A stretch of 64,000 nucleotides of DNA from an uncultured Lachnospiraceae bacterium (GCA_958428365.1 CAUAFT010000001.1:62001-126000), one strand, 5' to 3'. Positions 53,055 to 62,393 are shown, counted from the stretch's first letter. Numbers and translations are program-made. Notes: generated by a model not told the origin, from the sequence alone.

Positions 53055-53648
53055 TTACAGCTTTCTGATCTTACAAAACTGCCATACGCCCTCTGTCTTT
53101 TCTGCCTGAACCAAAAATCCCTCCGCCGCTCCGACCTGCCAGTCATAGTAGTCTCTGTGGGGGGTGGAATAATGATCCAGAATCGCCATGATGGTTCCAC
53201 CATGGACGATGACTGCAAGCGTTTTATCCGCGTTTTCCTCTGCTCTTAAGATCTTTTCCATTCCCCTTACACATCTGCGCTGGAAGACTTCCCGGTTCTC
53301 ACCGCCCGGAAAACCGCTCCTTCCCTGGGTATCAATAAAACGCTGATAACGGGGATCGCCGTTCAGTTCCCCATAATTTTTGTACTCGAACTCTCCAAAA
53401 TCACATTCCTGAAATTCCTCTACGACGATCTGCTTTTTCCCCGGATAGAGAAGCTCTGCGGTCTCTACACATCGTTTTCGGGGACTTACGAAGACTTTTT
53501 CCGCCTCCTGCATAATTTTCAGTTCACGCATTCTTTTGACTTTTATGCTTCTTTTGGATTCCGCTAAGAGTCCCTCGTCGGTAATCCCCACATACCGGTG
53601 TTCCAGGTTCCCCTTTGTGGCGCCATGTCTTAAAAAGTAAATTTTCAT
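53055..53648 (-). CDS. cobC: Alpha-ribazole-phosphate phosphatase-like histidine phosphatase
   Basis: Phosphoglycerate-mutase-fold phosphatase, 197 residues, expected to remove the phosphate from alpha-ribazole-5'-phosphate or adenosylcobalamin-5'-phosphate. Catalytic RHG is in IYFLRHGATKGNLEHRYVG; the second His is in AVIVHGGTIMAIL. The frame is open to 53741, but ATG at 53648 gives the standard N-terminus and overlaps the preceding stop by four bases (ATGA). The cobalamin role rests on context. Confidence 0.9.
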   Translation of the reverse strand: MKIYFLRHGATKGNLEHRYVGITDEGLLAESKRSIKVKRMRELKIMQEAEKVFVSPRKRCVETAELLYPGKKQIVVEEFQECDFGEFEYKNYGELNGDPRYQRFIDTQGRSGFPGGENREVFQRRCVRGMEKILRAEENADKTLAVIVHGGTIMAILDHYSTPHRDYYDWQVGAAEGFLVQAEKTEGVWQFCKIRKL

Positions 53649-53974
53649 TTGATCCTGGTTCCTATTCCACAGATAACGCGAATGACCTGCTCGGCGTTTT
53701 TTGCCAGATAGCAGTTCACCCTGCCCGCCGCTTCCCGCCATTCCCTCTCAAAAGCGTCCATGGGCACCAGTCCGCATCCCACCTCGTCGCTGATGATAAG
53801 GAGCCGGTCTTTTTGCCGCAAAAGAACTTCCGCTTCCTGCATAGGATCCAACCCTGCCTGCAGCTGTTCTCTTACCTTTTGGTGGTAGTGATTGATGACC
53901 TCATAGCCCTCCTGAATATATTTTTCCGCATAATCTGTCTTGCCCTGGTAGGCGCCGCCTGTCAATAATATCAT
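53645..53974 (-). CDS. Short CobU-like P-loop protein
   Basis: A 109-residue protein with both ends of CobU but a much reduced middle. The N-terminal P-loop is LLTGGAYQGKTDYAEKYIQE; a possible guanylylation-type histidine region is INHYHQKVREQL; the C-terminus has the CobU pattern IISDEVGCGLVPMDAFEREW followed by AGRVNCYLAKNAEQVI. Full-length CobU is encoded nearby at 54825-55382, so this is a paralogue, probably a specialised or partial enzyme and not a broken gene, since its frame and start are intact. Function is not known. Confidence 0.75.
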   Translation of the reverse strand: MILLTGGAYQGKTDYAEKYIQEGYEVINHYHQKVREQLQAGLDPMQEAEVLLRQKDRLLIISDEVGCGLVPMDAFEREWREAAGRVNCYLAKNAEQVIRVICGIGTRIK

Positions 53975-54066
53975 CTTTTCGCCCCATTCTCTCTGTTTTC
54001 TTTTTTTCCTTCATCTTTTTTTCATGTAAATGCAGACTCTGGGATTCCCCCGCGAGCCTGTATTCA

Positions 54067-54831
54067 TCAGAAAATGATTGCTCCCACTTTTGCCGTCAAT
54101 ACCACTCCCAACAAAAGGAAAAACTCGCACATCTGTAAAAAATACCCCGCCAGATCCCCGGTAATTCCCCCGAAGATCCGCCCGGACATTTCCCGGTAAT
54201 AGAAAAATACCAGAAGTCCCACCAGAATACAGATCATTCCTAAAAGCAGATCCAGATACAGATAGCCCAGACCGCAGAAAATGATTTCCGCTAAGAGGAT
54301 CCATTTCACATTTTTTTCAGAAGCCTCCGCTGTCGCCGCCACCATTCCCTCTTTTTTTGCCTTTTTTAACGTCACCACGGAAAAGCCGCTCAGACTTCTG
54401 GAATACGCATAGCCCAACGCCAAAAAAACGATCTCCGTCTCTCCCACCTCGGTGAAAAGCCCAAAACTTAAGAGCAGATAGACTCCTCCGCAGATGATGG
54501 CAAACGCTCCCGCATGGGGATCCTTTAAGATCTCCAGTTTTTCTTCCCTGGATCTATAGGAGCTTTTAGCATCCATGGTATCTAAAAAGCCGTCCATATG
54601 GATACCGCCGCTTATGAGAAGCGGAAGGGCGGTCAGAACTGCCGCTCTCGCCGTCCCGCCGAAACCAAGCGCCGTCATCCCGTAAAAGACTCCCAGACTG
54701 CATAGTCCAATGACAAGTCCCACCACGGGAAAAAAACACATACTGTATCTCATACTCTTTTCTTCCCATTGGATCCTCGGCATGGGGATCTTGGAATAAG
54801 TAGAAAAGGCAATGATCATGGATCTTAACAT
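54067..54831 (-). CDS. cobS: Adenosylcobinamide-GDP ribazoletransferase (cobalamin synthase)
   Basis: Membrane enzyme joining adenosylcobinamide-GDP and alpha-ribazole; 254 residues with several hydrophobic segments. The motif AFSTYSKIPMPRIQWEEKSM at the N-terminus and GGIHMDGFLDTMDAKSSYRS with REEKLEILKDPHAGAFAI are characteristic. GGGAGGAAC precedes the ATG at 54831, which lies within the last codons of cobU. A 92-base gap to the short CobU-like gene holds no frame or terminator. Confidence 0.95.
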   Translation of the reverse strand: MLRSMIIAFSTYSKIPMPRIQWEEKSMRYSMCFFPVVGLVIGLCSLGVFYGMTALGFGGTARAAVLTALPLLISGGIHMDGFLDTMDAKSSYRSREEKLEILKDPHAGAFAIICGGVYLLLSFGLFTEVGETEIVFLALGYAYSRSLSGFSVVTLKKAKKEGMVAATAEASEKNVKWILLAEIIFCGLGYLYLDLLLGMICILVGLLVFFYYREMSGRIFGGITGDLAGYFLQMCEFFLLLGVVLTAKVGAIIF

Positions 54832-55382
54832 AATGTTCCTCCCTTATGGCAGACCGGGATCCCGCAGACCACCTCCGTCAATCCGCAGGCTCCCTTTGCA
54901 AGCTCCCGGTTCAGGATTCCCAGAAACCGGAGATAGTCAGCCGTTTCCCCATCATAAGTCATACCGTCGGAAAACACCTCGTTCGTCACCACAATGACGG
55001 CTCCTGCTTCCCGCTCCAATTGAAAGATGGGAGCCAGTATCGCCCTTTTTGCGGCGGCAATCCCGGCTTCTCCCCTCTCCCGGATCCGTCCTTCCCGCCC
55101 ATACATCTCATTGGCGAGCAGATTGGACAGACATTCCAGCAGGATCACATCCTGCTCTCCTGCCCGGATCTGTTCCAGATGGTGATAACATTCTATGGTG
55201 GAAAAACCCTTTTCCTTGCGCATTAGACGGTGTCTTTCGATCCGCCTTTTGCATTCCCCGTCCTGAGGGATCATGGTGGCGATATAATACAGGTTCCCCT
55301 GTTCCGTCCTCTTTTGCACGGCAAGGCTTTCGGCATATTCTGATTTTCCGCTTCCGCTTCCTCCGGTTACAACATACAACAT
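54825..55382 (-). CDS. cobU: Adenosylcobinamide kinase / guanylyltransferase (CobU)
   Basis: Phosphorylates and guanylylates adenosylcobinamide; 185 residues, the family norm. P-loop LYVVTGGSGSGKSEYAESLA, the guanylylated-His region in CKRRIERHRLMRKEKGFSTI, Walker-B-like DVILLECLSNLLANEMYG and VIVVTNEVFSDGMTYDGETA. The frame is open far upstream inside cbiA-cobT, but ATG at 55382, one base after that gene's stop, is behind GAGGAAG. It overlaps cobS by seven bases. Confidence 0.95.
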   Translation of the reverse strand: MLYVVTGGSGSGKSEYAESLAVQKRTEQGNLYYIATMIPQDGECKRRIERHRLMRKEKGFSTIECYHHLEQIRAGEQDVILLECLSNLLANEMYGREGRIRERGEAGIAAAKRAILAPIFQLEREAGAVIVVTNEVFSDGMTYDGETADYLRFLGILNRELAKGACGLTEVVCGIPVCHKGGTLC

Positions 55383-55383
55383 C

Positions 55384-57804
55384 TTATTCTTCCTCTTCAA
55401 ATCTGGTATAGGGTTTGATCTCATATTCTGTGAAGGTTCCCATATTTTCATAGACAGCCATCGCCATGTCCAACAGCGGGAATAACGCCATGGCGCCGCT
55501 TCCCTCTCCAAGGCACATCCTTCCATGCAGGATCGCCTCCACGCCCAGAGCTTCCAACGCCAGCTTGCCGGCGCTTTCCTCCGACTCATGGGAGGCGAGA
55601 ACGAAGTCCGCTGCCCTGGCGTCAATGCGCATGGCGGTGAGCGCCGCAACCGCAGAGATGGCTCCGTCCATAACAATGGGGATCCTGCAGTCCACACCGC
55701 CCAAAAAGATACCCACCATTCCGGCTATCTCGTATCCTCCGGCTTCCGCCAGGATATCCATAGGATCTGTGAGCCCCTTTTCCCGGATGCGGTTTACCGC
55801 CGCTTCCACGACCCTGCATTTTTTCTGAACGCCCTCTTTGGAGAGTCCCGCTCCCTTTCCCGTGACCTTCTCCGGGGATTGCTGCAAAAATACTGCCGCT
55901 AAGACGCTGGTGGGGGTGGTATTCCCTATCCCCATCTCCCCGGTTGCCAGAATCTGATAGCCCTTTTCTTTCATCTCTCTTACCAGAGTTCTTCCAATCT
56001 CCACCGCGCGCTGGCATTCCTCCCGGCTCATCGCCGCTTCCTTCGCCAGATTCTTCGTTCCCTTTGCAACCTTCCGGTTTACCACTGCCCCCGGAATCAA
56101 CTCCTGTTGCGGATAGGCGGGAGCGTCCATTCCAAGATCAATGGTGTAGACATCCACTGTGGCGGACTCTGCCATGTAATTTACGGTGGAACAGCCCTTC
56201 GCAAAGTTCTCGCTGACGATCCTGGTCACCTCTTTTCCAGTCTGGGTTACACCCTCCTCCACCACACCGTGGTCTCCGCAGAGGATCAGCAGTCCGCGCT
56301 TTTTAAGCTGCTCTGGCTCTGCGCTTCCCCGGATCTTAGACAGACGCACCACCGCCTCCTCTAAAAGTCCCAGACTGTCGATGGGCTTCGCGATCCTGTC
56401 CCAGTGTTCCTTCGCCGCCCTGCCTGCCTGATAACTGCTGCAGGCTGTCAAAAACCGATAGAGCATATTCGGATTGCTATAGTAATAAAAATGGGGAAAA
56501 CCAGCCGCCATGGCATGGCTGTGGATCATACAGGGATAATCTTTTCCGCCCATGGGCTTTTGCGCCAAAAGATCCATCCCGTTTTCCGTACAGTCCCAGT
56601 AGTGAAATTCATGGCCTCTGATCTTCTCTCCCCTTCCTCCCAGAACGCCGCCCCGGAAGATCTGCGCCTCCATATAGCCAAAGCGGACCAGGTGATTCCT
56701 GCGGCTTGCCGTCCCCGGAAAAACGCCTGCCATCTCATAGAACCTTCCATCCTCTCCCTCCAGCTCTTTTTGCAGATATAAGAATCCCCCGCACTCCGCA
56801 AGACAGGGAATACCTCTGTGGCACGCCTCAAAGATCGCAGCCCGCATCTTCGACCCGCGCTCCAGCTCTTTGGCATATCTCTCAGGATATCCTCCCCAGA
56901 GGATCAGCCCGTCGATCCCCTCCGGGAGAGCTTCGTCATGAAGCGGTGAAAAATAAGTCAGCTCCGCTCCCATCCTCTCTAAGAGACTGATATTTTCCGC
57001 ATAGTAGAAGGAAAAGGCTTCATCCCTTGCAACGGCAAGCCGTACCTTCTTTGAAAGCTGTGGAAGCGCCGGGATCTTTGCCTCATAGGAAGCCGCCTCT
57101 TTCGCTATGGCGAGAAGCCCCTCTATGTCGATCCCCTGCTCCAGAGCATCCGCGATCTTTCCGATCCAGGTCTCAAAAGCATCCAGCTCCTGGGGGGATA
57201 CCAGTCCAAGATGTCTCGACGGCACCTGCAGATCCGGCAGCTTCGGTACATAGCCGAGTACCTCGATGGAACACTCCCTTTCAATGACTTCCTTCAACCG
57301 TCCGTAATATCCCGGCGACACCCGGTTTAAGATCACGCCCCGGATATGATGTTCTTTCCGGTAGGTCAGCATCCCCTTGATCAACGCAGCCAAAGAGACG
57401 CTGGCTCCCGCGGCATCCACCACCAGTATCACCGGGGTATCGGTAACCTCTGCAATTTCATAAGTGCTGGCGCGTTCCGAGGTTCCTCCCAAACCGTCAT
57501 AATAGCCCATCACTCCCTCCAATACCGTCACATCCGCTTTTTTTGCCTGTTCCCACAGCAGGTATCTGGTGAGTTCCCGGTCGGTAAAAAAGGTGTCCAG
57601 ATTTCCTGAGGGGATCCCAAGGACTCTTCGATGGAACATGGGATCGATATAATCGGGTCCGCATTTAAAGGAAGCCGGTCTTAACCCCCTCCTTTTCAGG
57701 ACTTCGATGATCCCGCAGGTAATCATGGTCTTACCGCTCCCGCTTTTTGGAGCGGCAAATAAGATCCTTGGCATGTTCTCTCCCATCCTCTTCTTATCTT
57801 CCAT
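55384..57804 (-). CDS. cbiA-cobT: Fused cobyrinate a,c-diamide synthase - CobT (CbiA-CobT)
   Basis: One 806-residue chain with two enzymes. CbiA (about 10-460): P-loop ILFAAPKSGSGKTMITCGII, FKCGPDYIDPMFHRRVLG, amidotransferase Cys in GIPCLAECGGFLYLQ and EFHYWD. CobT (about 468-806): EHWDRIAKPIDSLGLLEEAV, LCGDHGVVEEGVTQT, GEMGIGNTTPTSVLAAVF and the catalytic Glu region CLGEGSGAMALFPLLDMAMA. CbiA amidates side chains a and c; CobT makes alpha-ribazole phosphate. GGAGG lies six bases before the ATG at 57804. The reading frame is uninterrupted; the start overlaps cbiJET by 11 bases. Confidence 0.94.
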   Translation of the reverse strand: MEDKKRMGENMPRILFAAPKSGSGKTMITCGIIEVLKRRGLRPASFKCGPDYIDPMFHRRVLGIPSGNLDTFFTDRELTRYLLWEQAKKADVTVLEGVMGYYDGLGGTSERASTYEIAEVTDTPVILVVDAAGASVSLAALIKGMLTYRKEHHIRGVILNRVSPGYYGRLKEVIERECSIEVLGYVPKLPDLQVPSRHLGLVSPQELDAFETWIGKIADALEQGIDIEGLLAIAKEAASYEAKIPALPQLSKKVRLAVARDEAFSFYYAENISLLERMGAELTYFSPLHDEALPEGIDGLILWGGYPERYAKELERGSKMRAAIFEACHRGIPCLAECGGFLYLQKELEGEDGRFYEMAGVFPGTASRRNHLVRFGYMEAQIFRGGVLGGRGEKIRGHEFHYWDCTENGMDLLAQKPMGGKDYPCMIHSHAMAAGFPHFYYYSNPNMLYRFLTACSSYQAGRAAKEHWDRIAKPIDSLGLLEEAVVRLSKIRGSAEPEQLKKRGLLILCGDHGVVEEGVTQTGKEVTRIVSENFAKGCSTVNYMAESATVDVYTIDLGMDAPAYPQQELIPGAVVNRKVAKGTKNLAKEAAMSREECQRAVEIGRTLVREMKEKGYQILATGEMGIGNTTPTSVLAAVFLQQSPEKVTGKGAGLSKEGVQKKCRVVEAAVNRIREKGLTDPMDILAEAGGYEIAGMVGIFLGGVDCRIPIVMDGAISAVAALTAMRIDARAADFVLASHESEESAGKLALEALGVEAILHGRMCLGEGSGAMALFPLLDMAMAVYENMGTFTEYEIKPYTRFEEEE

Positions 57805-59785
57805 GCTCTTCCTCCTTTTCCCCTCCAAAAGCGATAATATAGACCGGATTCTCCCCCCTCATCATCTGGTAGTTTCCCAAAGGATGATTTCTGGATACCT
57901 GGATATTTACAATTTCCATATCCCCGTATTCCGGGAAAACCTGCCTGATCTTCTCTGCCTGGGCGATGGTCTCTAAGGTCAGCGCATTTAAGACAAACCG
58001 CGCCTTCGGATTCTTCTCCCGCACTGCCCGGATGATTTCTATGACCTGTCCGCCGCTGCCCCCGATAAAGGCATGCGTTGGCGTTGGCAGTCCTTCTAAG
58101 ATATCGGGAGCCTCCCCCTCTATGATCTTAAGATTTTCCACGGAAAACTTTCTTTTATTTGCTTCTATAAGTGAAATTGCCGCCGTATTCCTCTCGATCC
58201 CATAGACCGTTCCCTGCTCGCACTGCAAAGCCGCTTCCACGGAGATGGAACCTGTTCCGGCTCCGATATCATACAATACGCTGTCCTCCCGCAGTCCCAG
58301 CTTTGCCAGAGACAGAGTCCTCACTTCCTCCTTTGTCATGGGAACCTTATCCCGCAGAAATTCCTCATCCTTCCTGCCGAATCCGGCTCTTCGTCTTTCC
58401 GGTTTTGGATTTTCAAAAAGAGCGACGGCGAGGCTGTCAAATTCTCTCTCCAAAAAATCCCCCGGATAACCGGACGTGATCTGTTCCCCGGCATAGGAGA
58501 GCCGTTCTCCCACCGTAATGCGCACAGAATCCATTCCGGCATCCAAAAGCTGACGGCTAAGCTCCTTTACGTCCCCCTTTTTTCCAAGAAGGACAAGGAC
58601 CCTTCTCTCATGCCGAAGCAACGGAACCAGCCGAAGCTCCTGCCCGTGACAGCTCGCGAACCTGGTCTCCTCCCAGGGCAGACCCAGCCTGTCCATAAAA
58701 TAGATGGGAGAAGCGATCCCGCACACGGGAAGGATCTCATACTCCGGCAGCAGTTCCCTCATTCCCTTTGCACCGGAATAAAAACCGATATCCCCGGAAT
58801 AGAGCAGGGCCGCCCGTTCATACTCCTGATGTTCTCTTAAGAATGCGGCGATCTTTTCTTTCTCATAACATTGAAAATATGGCTTTTTCTCCAGATATCC
58901 GCTGTTTTCCAACATCCGCTTCGCCCCGATCAGCACATCGCAGCTTTTTAAATAAGTCTCCGCTTCCAGCGTCAAAAGCGCGCGTTCTCCCGGTCCCATG
59001 CCGATCAGACCCAGAGTTCTTTTGGGAAAGATCCCATAGCGCTTCTTTAAAAATGCAAGGGCTTTGGACAATTCCATTCCCTCTTCTTCCTCCGGTCTGC
59101 CCACCACAAGAACCGATACTCCGGCGTCCTGCGCCGCCTGGCATTTTTCTAAAAAGCCTCCCTCTCTCCCGGAGCTTTTCGTCACCATCCAGGACGCGTT
59201 CACCTGTCTTAGCATTGCCAGATTCAATTCTCTGCCAAAGGGTCCCTGCATCCCGATCAGATTTCTCCCCTCGAATCCAAGATCACGGCATTTTTCCATG
59301 ACGGACAGGGTGGGCAGGACTCTGGCAAAGCAACGGTTCCTGTAATCCGGGATCCCCGTATAGGCTTCCAGATCACGGCTCCCTGTGGTGATGAGGATAT
59401 TCCCCTGGGTTCCCTGCAAAAATGCCGCCGCCTCCTCGACGCTGCTTTTATAGATCAGCTTTCCCGCCCCCTTCTCTTCTCTTCTTAAGATGCGCAGGTA
59501 AGCAAATTGTCCCATATGGCAGGCTCTTTTGATATTTTCCGTAGCCTCCTTCGCATAGGGATGGGTGGCGTCAAGGCAGTAATCCGGGCGGATCTTTTTT
59601 AAAAACGCAAGCATCTGTCCTGCGTCCATCCGTCCCACATGGATCTGCTGATTGGGACTCTCCCCTAACAGGGAAGCGCCGTACTCCGTCGCCACACAGA
59701 TATGCAGTTTTATCTCAGTCCCCTGAAAGGCTTCCGCGATCCTTCGCCCCTCCAGGGTTCCTCCAAATACAACGATCTCTATCAT
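57794..59785 (-). CDS. cbiJ-cbiE-cbiT: Fused CbiJ-CbiE-CbiT corrin reductase/methyltransferase
   Basis: A 663-residue triple fusion. Residues 1-250 are precorrin-6A reductase (CbiJ/CobK: VVFGGTLEGRRIAEAF, DATHPYAKEATENI, LIGMQGPFGRELN). About 256-455 are the C5 methyltransferase CbiE (LGLIGMGPGERALLTLEAE and LLYSGDIGFYSGA). About 470-663 are the C15 methyltransferase/decarboxylase CbiT with SAM motif LYDIGAGTGSISVEAALQCE and FIGGSGGQ. ATG at 59785 directly follows the cbiH stop. All three domains look complete. Confidence 0.95.
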   Translation of the reverse strand: MIEIVVFGGTLEGRRIAEAFQGTEIKLHICVATEYGASLLGESPNQQIHVGRMDAGQMLAFLKKIRPDYCLDATHPYAKEATENIKRACHMGQFAYLRILRREEKGAGKLIYKSSVEEAAAFLQGTQGNILITTGSRDLEAYTGIPDYRNRCFARVLPTLSVMEKCRDLGFEGRNLIGMQGPFGRELNLAMLRQVNASWMVTKSSGREGGFLEKCQAAQDAGVSVLVVGRPEEEEGMELSKALAFLKKRYGIFPKRTLGLIGMGPGERALLTLEAETYLKSCDVLIGAKRMLENSGYLEKKPYFQCYEKEKIAAFLREHQEYERAALLYSGDIGFYSGAKGMRELLPEYEILPVCGIASPIYFMDRLGLPWEETRFASCHGQELRLVPLLRHERRVLVLLGKKGDVKELSRQLLDAGMDSVRITVGERLSYAGEQITSGYPGDFLEREFDSLAVALFENPKPERRRAGFGRKDEEFLRDKVPMTKEEVRTLSLAKLGLREDSVLYDIGAGTGSISVEAALQCEQGTVYGIERNTAAISLIEANKRKFSVENLKIIEGEAPDILEGLPTPTHAFIGGSGGQVIEIIRAVREKNPKARFVLNALTLETIAQAEKIRQVFPEYGDMEIVNIQVSRNHPLGNYQMMRGENPVYIIAFGGEKEEEHGR

Positions 59786-60544
59786 CTATTCCTGTTCTCT
59801 CCCGGTATCTCTCTGCCTGAATACATATCCTCTTGGAGTGACCATCTGACTGCCGATCCGCTTCGTCGCGGAATTTCCGACAAACACGGTTGTGAACATA
59901 TCCGTTTCGGTATCCTTCAATTCCTCCAACGATAAGATCCGGCGGGACTCCCCATCCCGTCCGATGTTTTGCACATAGCCGCAGACCGTCTCCGGGGACT
60001 GGTATTCCAAGAGGATCTCGCACGCCCGCCTCAGATAATCCTTCCTCTTTTTGCTGGAAGGATTATAGAGACAGAGGATAAAATCCCCCATAGCTGCAAA
60101 ACGCAGCCGCTTTTCGATCTGCTCCCAGGGCGTCAGCCTGTCGCTTAAGCTGATTACCGCAAAGTCGTGGCCGATGGGTGCTCCCAAAACCGCACCCCCC
60201 GAAAGAGCCGCCGTCACCCCCGGAATGACCTCGACCTCCACCTTCGGATATTCCACCGACAGCTCGATCAGGATTCCCGCCATTCCATAGACCCCGGCGT
60301 CCCCGCTGCATACCACAGCGGTCTTCTCTCCTCTGTCCGCCGCCTCCAATGCCAGACGGCAGCGCTCTTCCTCTCTTGTCATCCCGGTGACAATATATTT
60401 TTTATCGGGAAAGCTCTCCCTTAACAGATCCACATAGACCGTATAGCCTGCGATCACCTCGCAGGATGAGAGGACTTCCTGCGCCCTTTTGGTCAGGCTC
60501 TTTGGATCTCCCGGCCCCATGCCCACAACATATAATCGTTTCAA
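59786..60544 (-). CDS. cbiH: Precorrin-3B / cobalt-factor III C17-methyltransferase
   Basis: Ring-contracting SAM methyltransferase, 252 residues. The family GMGPGDP loop is in LYVVGMGPGDPKSLTKRAQE; the later AVVCSGDAGVYGMAGILIEL, VEVIPGVTAALSGGAVLGAP and FILCLYNPSSKKRKDYLR match CbiH/CobJ. The start TTG at 60544 overlaps the cbiG stop by four bases (TTGA). Confidence 0.94.
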   Translation of the reverse strand: MKRLYVVGMGPGDPKSLTKRAQEVLSSCEVIAGYTVYVDLLRESFPDKKYIVTGMTREEERCRLALEAADRGEKTAVVCSGDAGVYGMAGILIELSVEYPKVEVEVIPGVTAALSGGAVLGAPIGHDFAVISLSDRLTPWEQIEKRLRFAAMGDFILCLYNPSSKKRKDYLRRACEILLEYQSPETVCGYVQNIGRDGESRRILSLEELKDTETDMFTTVFVGNSATKRIGSQMVTPRGYVFRQRDTGREQE

Positions 60545-61638
60545 AATTCCATGCTTCCTTTCTTTTTTGCCAACGCAACGGTCACGCCGTCATAGACTCT
60601 TTTTTTACAGATCAGCCTGCCTCCCGAAGCCAGGCTGGCGCTTCTCTCACAGACATTGGAGACCCCGGTGATTCGCGCCACAAATTCCGACTCGGAGAAA
60701 TCTCCTTCCACCAGCTCTAATTCTTCCGCCGTATAGGTAAAAAAAGGAAGCTCCCGGCTGTGACAGTAAGCCAGGATTCCCTGTTCCTCCTTTTTTAAGT
60801 CAATGCTGGCAAGCGCCGCTAAGGATTCCCTGCAGATCTTTTCCTCTCTCAGACAATGCTCGACTGCCTCCCCGATCTGCTCTTGCGAAACGCCTTTCCG
60901 GCATCCGATTCCAGCTATGACGCTTTGGGGTATGAGCTGTAACGTCTCAGGGAAGGGAAGAGTCTCCCATTCTCTATAGGAGATCAGGACTCCCCTTTTT
61001 ATCAGATCTCCGGCGCTGTTTTTGCACTCCAAAACCTCCCCGACGTTTAGGGCATTCTCATAAGTCAGTTCTCTGTAAAACAGCTCTTTTGGCGCTTTGC
61101 CGTGAATCGGGATCTCCGTAAAAAATCCCAGCATCTCTCCCTCCAGGATTCCCACGGAACACCGCTTTGCCAGCTCCCAGTCCGTCACCAGAAGCCTGTT
61201 TTTCCTGGCGAACTCGTCCACCGCAAACTTTCCCTCCCGATCCGTCGCCGTAGTAATAACGGGGATGGCTCCCATCTGCTTCGCCACCTTATCTGTCAGC
61301 TCATTGGCTCCCCCGGCATGACCGGAGAGAAGGGAGATACAGAACTTCCCGCTCTCATCCATCACCAGTACTGCAGGATCTTTCGACTTATGCTCCAAAA
61401 AGGGCGCGATACTCCGCACCGCGATTCCAAGGGCTGAGATGAAGAGCAGAGCGTCCGCCTTTTGAAACCACTCCCCCACACAATCTGTCAGGCTCCCCGG
61501 CTGTGAGAGTTCTCCTAAGCTCTTACACTTCACAAGGCAATGCAGACGATCCTTTGGGTACGCCCGCTCCCATTTCTCCTTGAATTGTTCCATGGTATGA
61601 AACGCCTGCCTGCTGCAGGCAATGAGCAATATGGTCAT
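60541..61638 (-). CDS. cbiG: Cobalt-precorrin-5A hydrolase (CbiG)
   Basis: Opens the delta-lactone and releases acetaldehyde in the anaerobic route; 365 residues. The middle block ISALGIAVRSIAPFLEHKSK with DPAVLVMDESGKFCISLLSG and HAGGANELTDKVA, and the C-terminal CbiG/CobE domain (GIGCRKGVSQEQIGEAVEH, LASIDLKKEEQGILAYC) are clear. Its presence marks the early-cobalt, oxygen-independent pathway. ATG overlaps the cbiF stop by four bases. Confidence 0.95.
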   Translation of the reverse strand: MTILLIACSRQAFHTMEQFKEKWERAYPKDRLHCLVKCKSLGELSQPGSLTDCVGEWFQKADALLFISALGIAVRSIAPFLEHKSKDPAVLVMDESGKFCISLLSGHAGGANELTDKVAKQMGAIPVITTATDREGKFAVDEFARKNRLLVTDWELAKRCSVGILEGEMLGFFTEIPIHGKAPKELFYRELTYENALNVGEVLECKNSAGDLIKRGVLISYREWETLPFPETLQLIPQSVIAGIGCRKGVSQEQIGEAVEHCLREEKICRESLAALASIDLKKEEQGILAYCHSRELPFFTYTAEELELVEGDFSESEFVARITGVSNVCERSASLASGGRLICKKRVYDGVTVALAKKKGSMEF

Positions 61639-62393
61639 GCTTCTCTTCCTCTGCGGTACTCCGTTGTAAAAGTTGGGTCGTATAACCTGGATCTCTCATA
61701 ATCCTCTCCCAGCGCCTCGCCTATAATAATCAGAGCCGTCTTCGTGATCTGCGCCCTCTCCATCTCCTCCGGGAGCTTTATAAGGGTGGTGCGCAGGATC
61801 TTCTCCTCCTTCCAGGTTGCCTTGTAGACCACCGCCGCCGGGGTATCCCCCCGATAGCCTCCCGCAAGCAGCTCCTCCTTGACCTTTTCTGCCAGCCCTG
61901 AGGATAAAAAGAGGATCATGGTGGATCGGTGAACCGCCAGTTCTCTTAAGTTCTCGCCCTTTGGCACCGCCGTCCGTCCCTCCGCCCTGGATATAATGAT
62001 ACTCTGGGATATTCCCGGAAGTGTATATTCCATCTGCAGAGAAGCCGCCGCCCCCGACATGGAGCTGACGCCCGGACAGATCTCAAAGGGGATATTCCGC
62101 GCCCTTAATTCATCCATCTGCTCCCGGATGGCTCCGTAGATGGACGGATCTCCGGTATGGAGACGGACGGTCATAAGATGCGCTCTCTCCGCCTCCTCCA
62201 TCACCTCCAACACCTCGTCCAGATTCATATAAGCACTGTTATAGATCCGGCATTCCTCCCCTGCCGCTTTTAACAGATCGGGATTCACCAGAGAACCCGC
62301 ATAGATGATGACGTCCGCTTTTTTCAGATATTCCAGCCCCCGAACCGTGATAAGATCCTCCGCTCCGGGACCTGCGCCTACGAAATAAACCAT
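61635..62393 (-). CDS. cbiF: Precorrin-4 / cobalt-precorrin-4 C11-methyltransferase
   Basis: SAM methyltransferase of 252 residues. VYFVGAGPGAEDLITVRGLE at the start, VIIYAGSLVNPDLL, VRLHTGDPSIYGAIREQMDE and CPGVSSMSGAAASLQMEYTL match CbiF/CobM. ATG at 62393 is behind GGAGGAATTGATAAC and lies 16 bases inside the 3' end of cbiD. Confidence 0.95.
   Translation of the reverse strand: MVYFVGAGPGAEDLITVRGLEYLKKADVIIYAGSLVNPDLLKAAGEECRIYNSAYMNLDEVLEVMEEAERAHLMTVRLHTGDPSIYGAIREQMDELRARNIPFEICPGVSSMSGAAASLQMEYTLPGISQSIIISRAEGRTAVPKGENLRELAVHRSTMILFLSSGLAEKVKEELLAGGYRGDTPAAVVYKATWKEEKILRTTLIKLPEEMERAQITKTALIIIGEALGEDYERSRLYDPTFTTEYRRGREA

Noticed and set aside
53975..54066. Small gene between cobS and the CobU-like gene
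   Set aside because: The only ATG frame stops after a few codons; nothing coding is supported.
55383..55697. Longer CobU with 105 extra N-terminal residues
   Set aside because: The extension lies inside cbiA-cobT in another frame; the true ATG at 55382 has a ribosome site and gives normal length.
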